A stretch of 64,000 bases of DNA from CAZEPT01 sp964626965. GTDB lineage: Bacteria > Patescibacteriota > Minisyncoccia > Phycocordibacterales > UBA9973. Below are positions 6,060 through 14,404 of the stretch, one piece after another. Position 1 is the first letter of the stretch, and each line of letters begins with the position of its first letter. The notes under the pieces are model-generated. The model had not been told where the DNA came from. It searched no databases and was given only the letters and a program-made list of their open reading frames with translations. A program made the translations under genes and the position numbers. The DNA lies in assembly GCA_964626965.1 (NCBI GenBank), contig CAZVHB010000006.1:1-64000 (forward strand), in the 5' to 3' direction.

Positions 6060-6536
6060 TTAGTTTTGACGATTTTTTTCCTCAATTCCTTGAGTAGTAT
6101 GAGGCACCTCCCAAAGCCTCCTAAGGTCAATTAATTTATTGTTGATATCCAAACCATAAGTTTTGGTCTCCCACCGCACTAACGCAGCGGTATTTTTGCT
6201 TAACAAGGTAAGATTCTGAGTCAAAATCTCGGTATTGACCATTTTATCCACAGAGATTTCGGCATCATCCACAAAATCACCAGTAGTTACATCAGCATAT
6301 TCAAGATTTGAATTAATGAGCTTGCCAGCATGATTTTTTAAAAACCATTGTTGAATTAAAAGACGTGTTTTAAACAGGTCTAATTCTTCGCCCGTCAGCG
6401 TTCGGTTTGGATGGTACGGGTACTTACGCATGAGTTCATCTAATTTTGGTTTTAAAAATCGTATTACTTCTTTCTCTGAAGAGAAGTTTTTTAAATTTAA
6501 CATCTGTCCGTCTGGGGTGTATAGTTCATGTGTCAT
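6060..6536 (-). CDS. hypothetical cytoplasmic protein
   Basis: I do not recognise this 158-residue protein. It has no signal peptide and no membrane segment. The N-terminus (YTPDGQMLNLKNF) could form a small beta hairpin, followed by mostly helical sequence. A central acidic patch (TTGDFVDDAEISVDKM) stands out. The gene is isolated between the NYN gene (convergent) and the pnp leader (divergent). Codon use looks like that of its neighbours, and nothing suggests a pseudogene. Confidence 0.6.
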   Translation of the reverse strand: MTHELYTPDGQMLNLKNFSSEKEVIRFLKPKLDELMRKYPYHPNRTLTGEELDLFKTRLLIQQWFLKNHAGKLINSNLEYADVTTGDFVDDAEISVDKMVNTEILTQNLTLLSKNTAALVRWETKTYGLDINNKLIDLRRLWEVPHTTQGIEEKNRQN

Positions 6537-6651
6537 AAACTCTAGGGTTTTAATGGGTTATGTAAAAAAATTAATTCATGTATAACTTTACCACACCGAC
6601 AAAAAAATGCAAGGCTTGTGTGCATCTCTTTATTTTTAAACAAACGAGATA

Positions 6652-6660
6652 TGCTACAAT
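6652..6660 (+). promoter_or_regulatory. extended -10 promoter of pnp
   Basis: TGC-TACAAT at 6652-6660. The predicted +1 near 6667 leaves a leader of about 93 nt that contains the long hairpin at 6681-6748. Confidence 0.5.
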
Positions 6661-6680
6661 ACAACTATTACAAACATAAG

Positions 6681-6748
6681 AAACCTAGAGACACGTAGTT
6701 TTGAAATATACTCCTTAAATCAATTTCAATACTAAAGTCTCTAGGTTT
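6681..6748 (+). promoter_or_regulatory. pnp leader hairpin
   Basis: A perfect 12-bp stem AAACCTAGAGAC/GTCTCTAGGTTT (6681-6692 / 6737-6748) encloses a second stem TAGTTTTGAAAT/ATTTCAATACTA with one mismatch. The apical loop includes CTCCTT. The ATG follows 11 nt later. In other bacteria pnp mRNA leaders are double-stranded and are cut to allow PNPase autoregulation. This hairpin is placed correctly for that role, which is an inference. Confidence 0.6.
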
Positions 6749-6759
6749 ACACAAAAAAT

Positions 6760-9003
6760 ATGGATAAAAAAGAATATACGATCGATATCAATGGAAAAAC
6801 TATCACCGCGACGTTTTCAAATTTAGTTGATCAAGCAAATGGAGCAGTGATGCTTTCTTGCGACGGAACAGTTGTCCTTGCAACTGCGTGCATGAGTAAA
6901 GACGGAAAAAACAATCCGGGGTTTTTTAACCTAACTGTCGAATACGCAGAAAAAAATTATGCAGCCGGATTGATCATCGGTGGTCAATATAACAAACGTG
7001 AAGGTCGCCCAAGTGACGAAGCAGTTTTGTCATCTCGTATTATCGACCGAACCATCCGTCCATTTTTCGCACAACATATCAAAAATGCAGTGCAAGTTGT
7101 CTGTACAGTTCTTTCACTTGGTGAGATGGATCCAGCAGTACTTGGTATTAATGCAGTGTCACTCGCGCTCCACGTATCTGATATTCCATGGGACGGACCA
7201 GTGGGCGCAGTACTCATGGGTAAAGTAAAAGGAACAAATGATATTGTAATAAATCCGTATGTAAAAAATGACGGTGAAACACACTATGATCTCGATCTGA
7301 CCGTTTGCGGAAAAGATGGAAAGATTTGTATGATCGAAGCGCTTGCTTTTGAATTTGGTGAAGATGTTATTAAAAAAGTATTTGCTGATGCGATGACACC
7401 AATCACCGCTCTTGAAAACTGGCAAAAAACTATTCGTGCTGAAATTGGTAAAGAAAAAATCATCATTACAAAAACAGAGCTCGCAGATGAATACAAATCT
7501 ATCTGGCGTGAAACCATGATGATTCCCGTAACACAAAATATCTTTGGCGCGGAGAGTAAAAAATATATTTACCAATACGAAGATGAGTGGGTTACGCTCA
7601 TTAAAGAAAAGACTGTTGGAGTTGAGGGGGCTGATACGATCATCTCAGATGCAAAAGATTTTTATCACAATCAGATAGACCATATCTTACACAGTGAAGC
7701 ACTCGCGCACGAAAAGCGTGCTGATGGACGAAGTCTCACACAAGTACGAAAGCTCTTTGGTCAAGTCGGAGGAATCTCAGACCGTATTCACGGAACAGGA
7801 ATCTTTTTCCGAGGTGAAACACACGTGGCTTCATTTTTGACACTCGGTGGACCAGACTCAGCAACATCTATTGATGGTATGGAAGTACGTGGAACAAAAC
7901 GATTTTCTCATCACTATAACTTTGCACCATATTCTGTTGGAGAAGCAGGACGCATGGGTGCAACAAACCGTCGAGAAATGGGACACGGTATGCTTGCTGA
8001 AAAAGCACTCATCCCGGTCATTCCAGGAAAGGATGTATTTCCATATACTATTCGTCTCGTCTCTGAATGTATGGCTTCAAATGGTTCAACTTCCCAAGCA
8101 TCTATCTGTGCATCAACACTCGCACTTATGGACGGGGGAGTACCTATCACAAAACCAGTTGCAGGAATTTCTGTAGGGCTGATGCTCGACGGGACAGATG
8201 AAACAAAATACAAACTCTTAACTGACATCCAAGGCCCAGAAGATCATCATGGTGATATGGATTTCAAAATCGCAGGAACACACGATGGTATCACTGCGAT
8301 TCAGCTCGATATTAAAGTTGGTGGAATTCCAGTTCCTATCCTCTGCGATGCGCTCGACAAAGCAAAAACTGCCCGCGAAGAAATACTTCAAACTATTACA
8401 ACAACAATCGGGGCACCACGTGCAACTATTTCAAAATATGCACCACACATCATTCACATTATGATCCACCCAGATCAAATCGGTCTCGTTATCGGTGGAG
8501 GAGGGAAGACCATCAAAATGATTAAAGAAAAAACTGGTGCGGAAATCACTATCGAAGATAGTGGGGATGTATTCATCACAGGAACACCAGATGGCGCAAC
8601 AGCTGCAAAAGAAATGATTCAATCAATGACTAAAGAGTGGCTCGTGAACGACACTGCGATGGGAACAGTCGTAAAGATTCTCGAAATTGGAGCAATCGTT
8701 TCTATCTCACCGTTCACCGATGGACTCGTGCACATCTCTGAAATCGCACCATTCCGTGTTATGAAAGTTACTGACTTTATCAAAGAAGGTATGACTGTCC
8801 CTGTTGTCATCACCGCAGTAGACAAAGACCGAGATAAGATTTCACTTTCTATTAAACAAGCAAACAAAGACTTTTTCCAAAAACCAGCAGGTTACGGAGA
8901 AGGACCAGCATCGGCACCATCTGCGGGAGCACATGCACCACATCCACATACAGGACCCGCGGCACACACAGATCACCACACCGGTGGTCACGGACACGCG
9001 TAA
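6760..9003 (+). CDS. pnp: polyribonucleotide nucleotidyltransferase (PNPase)
   Basis: Phosphorolytic 3'-5' exoribonuclease that works with RNase Y in mRNA decay. It has 747 residues: RNase PH domain 1 (about 5-145), a linker helical domain, RNase PH domain 2 (about 320-540) with the conserved DIQGPEDHHGDMDFK (about 488-502), a KH domain with GGGGKT (about 563-625) and an S1 domain starting at GTVVKILEIG (about 636-705). Beyond S1 is an unusual tail of about 35 residues rich in His, Pro, Ala and Gly (HAPHPHTG, HTDHHTGGHGHA), which could bind metal or act as a flexible tether. The leader hairpin suggests post-transcriptional control. Length and domains are otherwise typical. Confidence 0.97.
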   Translation: MDKKEYTIDINGKTITATFSNLVDQANGAVMLSCDGTVVLATACMSKDGKNNPGFFNLTVEYAEKNYAAGLIIGGQYNKREGRPSDEAVLSSRIIDRTIRPFFAQHIKNAVQVVCTVLSLGEMDPAVLGINAVSLALHVSDIPWDGPVGAVLMGKVKGTNDIVINPYVKNDGETHYDLDLTVCGKDGKICMIEALAFEFGEDVIKKVFADAMTPITALENWQKTIRAEIGKEKIIITKTELADEYKSIWRETMMIPVTQNIFGAESKKYIYQYEDEWVTLIKEKTVGVEGADTIISDAKDFYHNQIDHILHSEALAHEKRADGRSLTQVRKLFGQVGGISDRIHGTGIFFRGETHVASFLTLGGPDSATSIDGMEVRGTKRFSHHYNFAPYSVGEAGRMGATNRREMGHGMLAEKALIPVIPGKDVFPYTIRLVSECMASNGSTSQASICASTLALMDGGVPITKPVAGISVGLMLDGTDETKYKLLTDIQGPEDHHGDMDFKIAGTHDGITAIQLDIKVGGIPVPILCDALDKAKTAREEILQTITTTIGAPRATISKYAPHIIHIMIHPDQIGLVIGGGGKTIKMIKEKTGAEITIEDSGDVFITGTPDGATAAKEMIQSMTKEWLVNDTAMGTVVKILEIGAIVSISPFTDGLVHISEIAPFRVMKVTDFIKEGMTVPVVITAVDKDRDKISLSIKQANKDFFQKPAGYGEGPASAPSAGAHAPHPHTGPAAHTDHHTGGHGHA

Positions 9004-9047
9004 ACTTTCTCTAAAAAGTACTTGTGTACTATAATTAAAAAAGACAC

Positions 9048-9914
9048 ATGGAAAACAAAGAACAAAAAATTAATGGAGTAGAAGATATTCCAAAACTCCG
9101 AACATTTCAGAGCGATATTGCTGAGAGTCTCCAAGAACAACATGGCTCTGTTGTTCGTGTTGCACTCAAAGAACAAGAACGCAAACAAGAAGAAGGAGAA
9201 GCAAATGTAAAAGCATTCAAGAATAATACTATTTTTATTATTGTTGGCCTGTTACTCTTCACACTCGGAGCAAGTATCTTTGGGTATTACTTTTGGCAAA
9301 AATACAAAAAAGAAGAAATTGTACTTCCTCAAGGGAAAAGCTTTATTAATGGAGACCATACAACTGAGATCAATAACCCTGACAATTCACTCTTGCAGAC
9401 ACAGATAGAAGAAGCGATTACAGTGAGCAATATTCCAGTCGGCCAAGTAGAACAATTTTTACTTACTCGGACTGATGAGAAAAAAGTAAAAACACAGATA
9501 CCCGTCGATGACATATTTTCTGCCTACTCCATAGAATCTCCAGAAGGATTTACGCATTCACTCAATAGAGACACCTATTTATTTGGAATTTACCAAATCA
9601 CCGAGCCGAGTAGATTTCTACTCTTGAGAACAAATATTTTTAGTAATACGTTCTCAGAAACGCTTGACTGGGAGAATACTATCGCGAGTGATTTTGCAGT
9701 GTTTTTAAATACAAAAATAGAGTTTGAAAACAAAGTAGTCTTTAAAGATAAGATTATTAAAAACGAAGATGTGCGCGTAGGGTACGTAGATGACAAAGAA
9801 GTATTCGCCTATACGTTCTTTGGACCGAGAAAAGAATTTCTCCTGATCACAAACAACACAGACGCGCTTCAGAGTCTAATCACAAGGTTCTCAACAAAAT
9901 TATTGGAACAGTAA
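9048..9914 (+). CDS. membrane-anchored protein of unknown function
   Basis: A 288-residue protein with an N-terminal cytoplasmic part containing LRTFQSDIAESLQ and a charged helix (KEQERKQEEGEANVK). One membrane helix follows (about 62-84, FIIVGLLLFTLGASIFGYYF), then an extracytoplasmic domain of about 200 residues with mixed alpha/beta sequence and few cysteines. I cannot name the family; proteins with this layout are frequent in parcubacterial genomes. TATAAT at 9030-9035 gives a leader of about 6 nt. It probably forms a transcription unit with the TraR/DksA-like gene 12 nt downstream. Confidence 0.7.
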   Translation: MENKEQKINGVEDIPKLRTFQSDIAESLQEQHGSVVRVALKEQERKQEEGEANVKAFKNNTIFIIVGLLLFTLGASIFGYYFWQKYKKEEIVLPQGKSFINGDHTTEINNPDNSLLQTQIEEAITVSNIPVGQVEQFLLTRTDEKKVKTQIPVDDIFSAYSIESPEGFTHSLNRDTYLFGIYQITEPSRFLLLRTNIFSNTFSETLDWENTIASDFAVFLNTKIEFENKVVFKDKIIKNEDVRVGYVDDKEVFAYTFFGPRKEFLLITNNTDALQSLITRFSTKLLEQ

Positions 9915-9926
9915 GAATAAAATAAT

Positions 9927-10283
9927 ATGAACATTGAACAACAAAAAGAAAGGCTTCTTATAGAAGAAAAAATGCTCGTCGAAGAATTATCAAAAATTGG
10001 TTTATACGACAAAGAAACAGGTAGTTGGAATGCAACACACGTTGATATGCCGAACGAAGAAACGACGGACGATGACATGCAAGCAGATATCTTTGAAGAG
10101 TTGGAAGAAAATACAGCGACAGGGGATATTCTTCAAGAAAGACTTGTTGATGTAAAAGATGCGCTGATAAAAATAGAAGAAGGAAGATATGGAATTTGTG
10201 AAAAATCAGGTGACCCAATAGAAGAAGACAGGCTCACTGCAAATCCTGCAGCTCGCACATGCAAGGCAATGATGAATAATTAG
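9927..10283 (+). CDS. TraR/DksA-family protein with degenerate zinc finger
   Basis: DksA/TraR proteins enter the RNA polymerase secondary channel with a coiled coil and modulate initiation. The 118-residue product has a helical N-terminal coiled-coil part (1-35 and 55-90) and the C-terminal family signature (ALIKIEEGRYGICEKSG ... DRLTANPAARTC). The C4 zinc site is half lost: the expected CxxC pairs read CEKS and CKAM, so only two of four cysteines remain. Such C2 or zinc-less variants exist in the wider family. Partner and targets are unknown. The stop is followed by the interrupted terminator hairpin. Confidence 0.82.
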   Translation: MNIEQQKERLLIEEKMLVEELSKIGLYDKETGSWNATHVDMPNEETTDDDMQADIFEELEENTATGDILQERLVDVKDALIKIEEGRYGICEKSGDPIEEDRLTANPAARTCKAMMNN

Positions 10284-10292
10284 TACTTAATC

Positions 10293-10491
10293 AAAATACA
10301 GATACACAAGAGCGGGGGGGGGGGGGGGGGGCGCCCGCCCGGGGGGGTGGGGGGTTTGGGGGCGAGGGGAGGTAGAGGCGGCNNNNNNNNNNACAGCAAC
10401 GCAAATTATAAAAATTAATAAATAAAAAAAAAAACACAAACACAACCGCGGGGGCCCCACCGGGCACCCCGCTCTTGTGTATCTGTATTTC
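10293..10491. terminator. terminator hairpin split by an assembly gap
   Basis: The arms AATACAGATACACAAGAGCG and its reverse complement (about 10293-10314 and 10468-10491) match the long-stem terminators elsewhere in the window. Between them lie a G homopolymer, low-complexity GC-rich sequence unlike anything else here, 10 Ns (10383-10392) and an A-rich tract. The intervening bases are most likely sequencing or assembly artefact in what should be a short loop. No gene is supported in this interval. Confidence 0.75.
10383..10392. other. assembly gap (10 N)
   Basis: Ten undetermined bases mark a scaffold join. The flanking poly-G is suspect. Confidence 0.98.
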
Positions 10492-10511
10492 CGACACTAT
10501 CATCTTTCACG

Positions 10512-10700
10512 AACTGAGCGTCAGATGCAGTATGTTAAAAATGAAACTGTCTGAGTGAAACGAGTTTTTTATTTTTTTATGCTACATCTGATGCTCAGGA
10601 GTAAGAAAGAGGGTGTGTCTTGAATTTTTTGATTCTTTTTGTTTCAAGACAAAAAGAATATAAGCTGGATTCCCGATCACCCAGTAGGTGATTCTGCTGA
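10512..10700. repeat. imperfect inverted-repeat sequences upstream of yifB
   Basis: GAGCGTCAGATGCAGTA (about 10516-10532) is nearly complementary to TGCTACATCTGATGCTC (about 10580-10596). A second hairpin, TGTCTTGAA/TTCAAGACA, lies at about 10617-10650. Then a decayed relative of the dispersed palindromic family follows (CTGGATTCCCGATC ... GAATCGAGTCCAG, about 10665-10712). Nothing coding is seen between 10284 and 10777. Confidence 0.5.
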
Positions 10701-10740
10701 ATCGAGTCCAGAAGAAAACACGGTTAGTGGAAATAAAAGG

Positions 10741-10769
10741 TAGACATTACATGTCTGTGGATCTATAAT
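10741..10769 (+). promoter_or_regulatory. promoter of yifB
   Basis: TAGACA (10741-10746), 17-bp spacer, TATAAT (10764-10769). The +1 is about 2 nt before the ATG at 10778, essentially leaderless. Confidence 0.55.
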
Positions 10770-10777
10770 GTACTCTT

Positions 10778-12289
10778 ATGTCATTTGCACGAGTATATAG
10801 CGCACAAACAGAATTATTATCAGGTACCATTGTACCTATTGAAACAGATGTTTCTAAAGGTCTTCACAATTTTTCTCTCATTGGTCTCGCTGATAAAGCA
10901 GTCGATGAAAGTAAAGATCGTATGAGTGCAGCACTCAAGAACTCTGGGTTCGAATCACCCAAAAGTAAAAATGAGAAAATCATTATCTCTCTTCTGCCAA
11001 CAGACAAGAAGAAAGAAGGTGGTTTCTTTGATGTTGCAGTCGCCCTATCGTACCTCCTCGCGACACAAGCGATAGTATTTGACCCAGAAGGAAAACTTTT
11101 TCTCGGCAGTCTGTCACTCTCTGGTGACATCCTACCTGTCCGCGGACTCTTACCGATTATTCAAAAAGCACAGACGGAAGGATTTACTGAATTTTTTATT
11201 CCAGATCAAAACAAAAACGAAGCAACTATTTTACAAGGAGTAACACTCTATCCAGTAAAAAATCTCCATGAGCTCATTTACCATCTCGAGGGAAAAGAAC
11301 CTATACAACCGTACACCCAAGCACCACTCTTTGAAGCACCGAAAGAAATACTCGACTTTGCGCTGATCAAAGGACAAGAAAATGCAAAACGTGGTCTCAC
11401 TATTGCTGCCGCAGGTGGACACAATATTCTCCTTTCTGGCCCTCCAGGGACAGGGAAGTCAATGCTCGGTAAAGCACTCCTCGGTATACTTCCACACCTC
11501 TCTGACTCTGAAATACTCGAAGTCACCGGCATACACTCTATCATCACAGGGACACACTCACTTGTAAGCTCTAGACCATTTCGAAGTCCGCATCACACCG
11601 CATCATATGTATCAGTCATCGGTGGAGGCACAAATGTAAAACCAGGAGAGGTAACACTCGCACATCGGGGTATTCTTTTCCTTGATGAATTTCCAGAATT
11701 CGACAAACGCGTGCTTGAATCACTGCGACAACCACTGGAAGACAGTGTCGTCTCCATTAGTCGAGCAAAGGGAAGTGCGCTCTTTCCGTCAAACTTTATT
11801 CTTATTGCTTCGATGAACCCGTGTCCGTGTGGATACTTTGAAACAGGTGTAAAAAAATGTATCTGTTCACAAAATGATATACAGAGATACCAGAAAAAAG
11901 TATCTGGACCAATAATGGACCGTATTGATTTATGGGTCTATGTCACACCAGTCTCATATGAAAAACTCAACGAACAAGTAACGGAAACAGAGAGTCCGCA
12001 TATACAACACACCGTAACGAAAGCTCGTGCAATCCAAAAAGAGAGATTTCAAAAAGAAAAAAATATTCTCACCAACAGTGACATGTCATCAAAAGAAATT
12101 CTTCTCTACGCACACCTCGCAAAAGACGCAGAACTCTTGCTCATGCAGAGTGCAGAAAAACTCAAACTCTCAGCCCGTGCATATCACCGCATCATCAAGC
12201 TCGCACGAACGATTGCTGATATCGAAGAGAGTGAACAGATAGAAATACCACATGTGCTCGAGGCGTTGCAGTATCGGCCGAAAATATAG
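10778..12289 (+). CDS. comM: YifB/ComM-family Mg-chelatase-like AAA+ ATPase
   Basis: ComM is a hexameric helicase that promotes branch migration during integration of transformed DNA; YifB homologues are widespread. It has 503 residues: an N-terminal ChlI-type (Lon-like fold) domain (about 20-145), an AAA+ core with Walker A SGPPGTGKS (about 220-228), Walker B ILFLDEFPEF (about 300-309) and the cysteine-bearing loop SMNPCPCGYF (about 346-355, followed by CICSQ). A C-terminal Mg-chelatase domain (about 405-500) ends with the typical LKLSARAYHRIIKLARTIAD. This agrees well with the family length. In this lineage it implies DNA uptake and recombination, matching the pilB gene further on. Confidence 0.93.
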   Translation: MSFARVYSAQTELLSGTIVPIETDVSKGLHNFSLIGLADKAVDESKDRMSAALKNSGFESPKSKNEKIIISLLPTDKKKEGGFFDVAVALSYLLATQAIVFDPEGKLFLGSLSLSGDILPVRGLLPIIQKAQTEGFTEFFIPDQNKNEATILQGVTLYPVKNLHELIYHLEGKEPIQPYTQAPLFEAPKEILDFALIKGQENAKRGLTIAAAGGHNILLSGPPGTGKSMLGKALLGILPHLSDSEILEVTGIHSIITGTHSLVSSRPFRSPHHTASYVSVIGGGTNVKPGEVTLAHRGILFLDEFPEFDKRVLESLRQPLEDSVVSISRAKGSALFPSNFILIASMNPCPCGYFETGVKKCICSQNDIQRYQKKVSGPIMDRIDLWVYVTPVSYEKLNEQVTETESPHIQHTVTKARAIQKERFQKEKNILTNSDMSSKEILLYAHLAKDAELLLMQSAEKLKLSARAYHRIIKLARTIADIEESEQIEIPHVLEALQYRPKI

Positions 12290-12324
12290 CTAGGGAATAG
12301 TTAGGAGTTAAGAATAGATACAAG

Positions 12325-12430
12325 ACAACCTCACCTCTAACTCCTCTCCTAGCCAGGAGAGGAGGATAGACTCAAAGTTTCTGATTCGAGCCCCTTCTCC
12401 TGGCTAGGAGAAGGCGGGGGATGAGGTTGT
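12325..12430. repeat. ACAACCTCACC palindromic element, copy 1
   Basis: About 106 bp bounded by ACAACCTCACC and GATGAGGTTGT. Internal CTCTCCTAGCCAGGAGAGG and CTTCTCCTGGCTAGGAGAAG form nested palindromes. A related element lies at 24042-24148. Confidence 0.7.
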
Positions 12431-12437
12431 AAAACAA

Positions 12438-12506
12438 CAGCGGGATACCGAAGGCATCCCGCTGCTTATTAACTACTTACTACTATCTACTTTGTACTTA
12501 CTAATA
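12438..12506. terminator. terminator hairpin plus repeat after rny
   Basis: The stem CAGCGGGAT/ATCCCGCTG (12438-12446 / 12456-12464) is followed on the rny side by a degenerate repeat. Read in the rny sense it contains AAGTACAAAGTAGATAG, nearly identical to the repeat after the stop at 32814. Confidence 0.7.
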
Positions 12507-14033
12507 TTACCTCGCGTATTCTATCACTCGTGTCTCACGGATGAGGGTCACGCGAATTTCTCCCGGATATTTTAATTCACTTTCGATTTTCTTTGCGATT
12601 TCACGAGCCATGTCTTTTGCTTCCAAATCAGTCACAACTGATGGGGTAACAAAAATTCGGATCTCACGTCCCGCAGAGAGGGCAAATGATTTTTCTACAC
12701 CAGAGAAGTTGTTTACCAAACTTTCCAAATCCTGCAAACGTTTCAAGTAGTTTTCTACTGTATCACGTCGTGCACCTGGACGACCTCCTGAGATATGGTC
12801 AGCAATCTGAACGATCACTGCTTCTATTGTTTCATGAGGACAGTCATCGTGGTGGGACTTCATTGCAGTAATAATGCGAGGATCGGCACCAAATTTCTGG
12901 AGGATTCTCATACCAATATCGATATGTGTTCCTTGTATTTCATGATCGAGTGCTTTACCGATATCGTGCACGAGTGCTCCTGCTTTCGCTATTGCCACAT
13001 CCGCCCCGAGCTCAGCTGCGAGCATCCCGGCAATGTGACACATTTCGATTGAGTGCTGAAGGACATTTTGCCCATAACTTGTTCGGAAATAAAGACGTCC
13101 AACAATCATCACGAGGCGTGGGTCAAAGTTAAAGATTCCGCATTCATATACTGCCTCTTCTCCTTTTTGTTTGATGATTTTATTGATATCTTCTTTTGCC
13201 TTATCAACCATTTCCTCAATCTTTGCTGGTTGAATACGTCCGTCCATGATGAGGTTTTCCAATGCAAGCCGTGCAATCTGTCTGCGTACTGGATCAAATG
13301 AAGAGATGATAATCGCGCCGGGTGTTTCATCCACAATGAGCTCAACACCTGCTGCTCGCTCAAACGCTTTAATATTTCTTCCTTCCTTACCGATGACCTT
13401 TCCTTTGATCTCATCATTTGGAATCTGAACAGATGTCATCATGATTTCACCTGCAGTTGAAGAGGCGAGGCGTTGAATGATCGTTGAGAGAATATCTTTC
13501 GCCCGTAAATCAAGACGTTCTTTTCCATCCATCTCAAGTTTTTGAGTACGAACGAGAAAATCTTCTTCGTATTTACGTTCAATATCAACCATGAGAAGTT
13601 CTTTGGCTTCTTCCTGTGAAAGTTTTGCAACTTTTTCAAGTTCACGCTGTTTCTCTTCTGCCGCAGCGTCAACTTTTTCTTTTATTTTTTTTACTTCTTC
13701 TACTTTTTCTTTTATCTGTTCAACTTCGCGATCTATTTCACTCTGTCGTCCATCTAAAAGTTCTTCTTTTTTAATCAGACGTCTTTCAGTATCTTTCATC
13801 TCCATCTGGTGGAGTTCTTCTTTCTTTTTTAACTCACTTTCTTTCTCATCTCCTTTCTTTTTTGCTTCATCGATTATTTTTTGTGCCTCTGTTTTTGCAT
13901 TTATGAGAATCTCTTGAGACTTGAGCTCGGCAGATCCTTCTTGTCCACGTGCAGCGAGCATTCGGAAATAGTATCCGACTCCTGCCCCAACAAATAGTGC
14001 AATTAAGAACACGACTATTATTGTTGTTACCAT
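12507..14033 (-). CDS. rny: ribonuclease Y
   Basis: Membrane-anchored endoribonuclease that starts mRNA decay. The 508 residues follow the family order: an N-terminal membrane helix (about 3-23), a long charged coiled coil (about 30-190), a KH domain with GKVIGKEGRNIKAFE (about 208-222) and an HD domain with HSIEMCHIAG, the metal-binding LVHDIGKALDHE (about 348-359) and SHHDDCPHE. It ends in the conserved VIEYAR. Length is typical (about 510-520). A minus-strand TTGACA lies about 120 nt upstream without a convincing -10. With pnp on the same chromosome segment it forms a Gram-positive-like RNA decay set; no RNase E is seen. Confidence 0.96.
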   Translation of the reverse strand: MVTTIIVVFLIALFVGAGVGYYFRMLAARGQEGSAELKSQEILINAKTEAQKIIDEAKKKGDEKESELKKKEELHQMEMKDTERRLIKKEELLDGRQSEIDREVEQIKEKVEEVKKIKEKVDAAAEEKQRELEKVAKLSQEEAKELLMVDIERKYEEDFLVRTQKLEMDGKERLDLRAKDILSTIIQRLASSTAGEIMMTSVQIPNDEIKGKVIGKEGRNIKAFERAAGVELIVDETPGAIIISSFDPVRRQIARLALENLIMDGRIQPAKIEEMVDKAKEDINKIIKQKGEEAVYECGIFNFDPRLVMIVGRLYFRTSYGQNVLQHSIEMCHIAGMLAAELGADVAIAKAGALVHDIGKALDHEIQGTHIDIGMRILQKFGADPRIITAMKSHHDDCPHETIEAVIVQIADHISGGRPGARRDTVENYLKRLQDLESLVNNFSGVEKSFALSAGREIRIFVTPSVVTDLEAKDMAREIAKKIESELKYPGEIRVTLIRETRVIEYAR

Positions 14034-14404
14034 AATTTATTTTCTTTTAGACAAATCTGCGCAATAAAAAATTCTTCCTTCCTTTCTGTATGACCTTGAA
14101 TTTTATATGTTTTATGAGTGTAAATCAGCCTAAAAGGTATTAACTGTCAATACTCGGAGTATACTCTTTTTTTATGAAAAATGAAAGAAAGCCAAATTTA
14201 AAGAAGACACGAAGACTAAGTGACTAAAATACATACTAAAAGGGTAAGAAAAAAGGTAATTTGATTTTAAATTTAAAGATGTCATAATGGACATGAGTGG
14301 AACTTCTTTGAAATTTATATAAGATTGTATAGATTAGTTTTTTGAGCTTCTTTATTTAAAAGTGTCTCGAATAACTAATTTATTCATCTTAAAAAAATAA
14401 ACAT
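14034..14404. other. gene-free stretch between rny and the phosphatase
   Basis: 371 bp of AT-rich DNA with no plausible coding frame. It must hold the divergent promoters. TTGACA (minus strand, about 14147) faces rny, and TTGAAA ... TAGATT (about 14309-14336, 16-bp spacer) faces the phosphatase gene. Both are weak calls. A short palindrome ATACTCGGAGTAT lies near 14150. Confidence 0.4.

Noticed and set aside
10291..10503. 70-residue minus-strand frame across the N gap
   Set aside because: Spans undetermined bases and a poly-G artefact inside a terminator palindrome.
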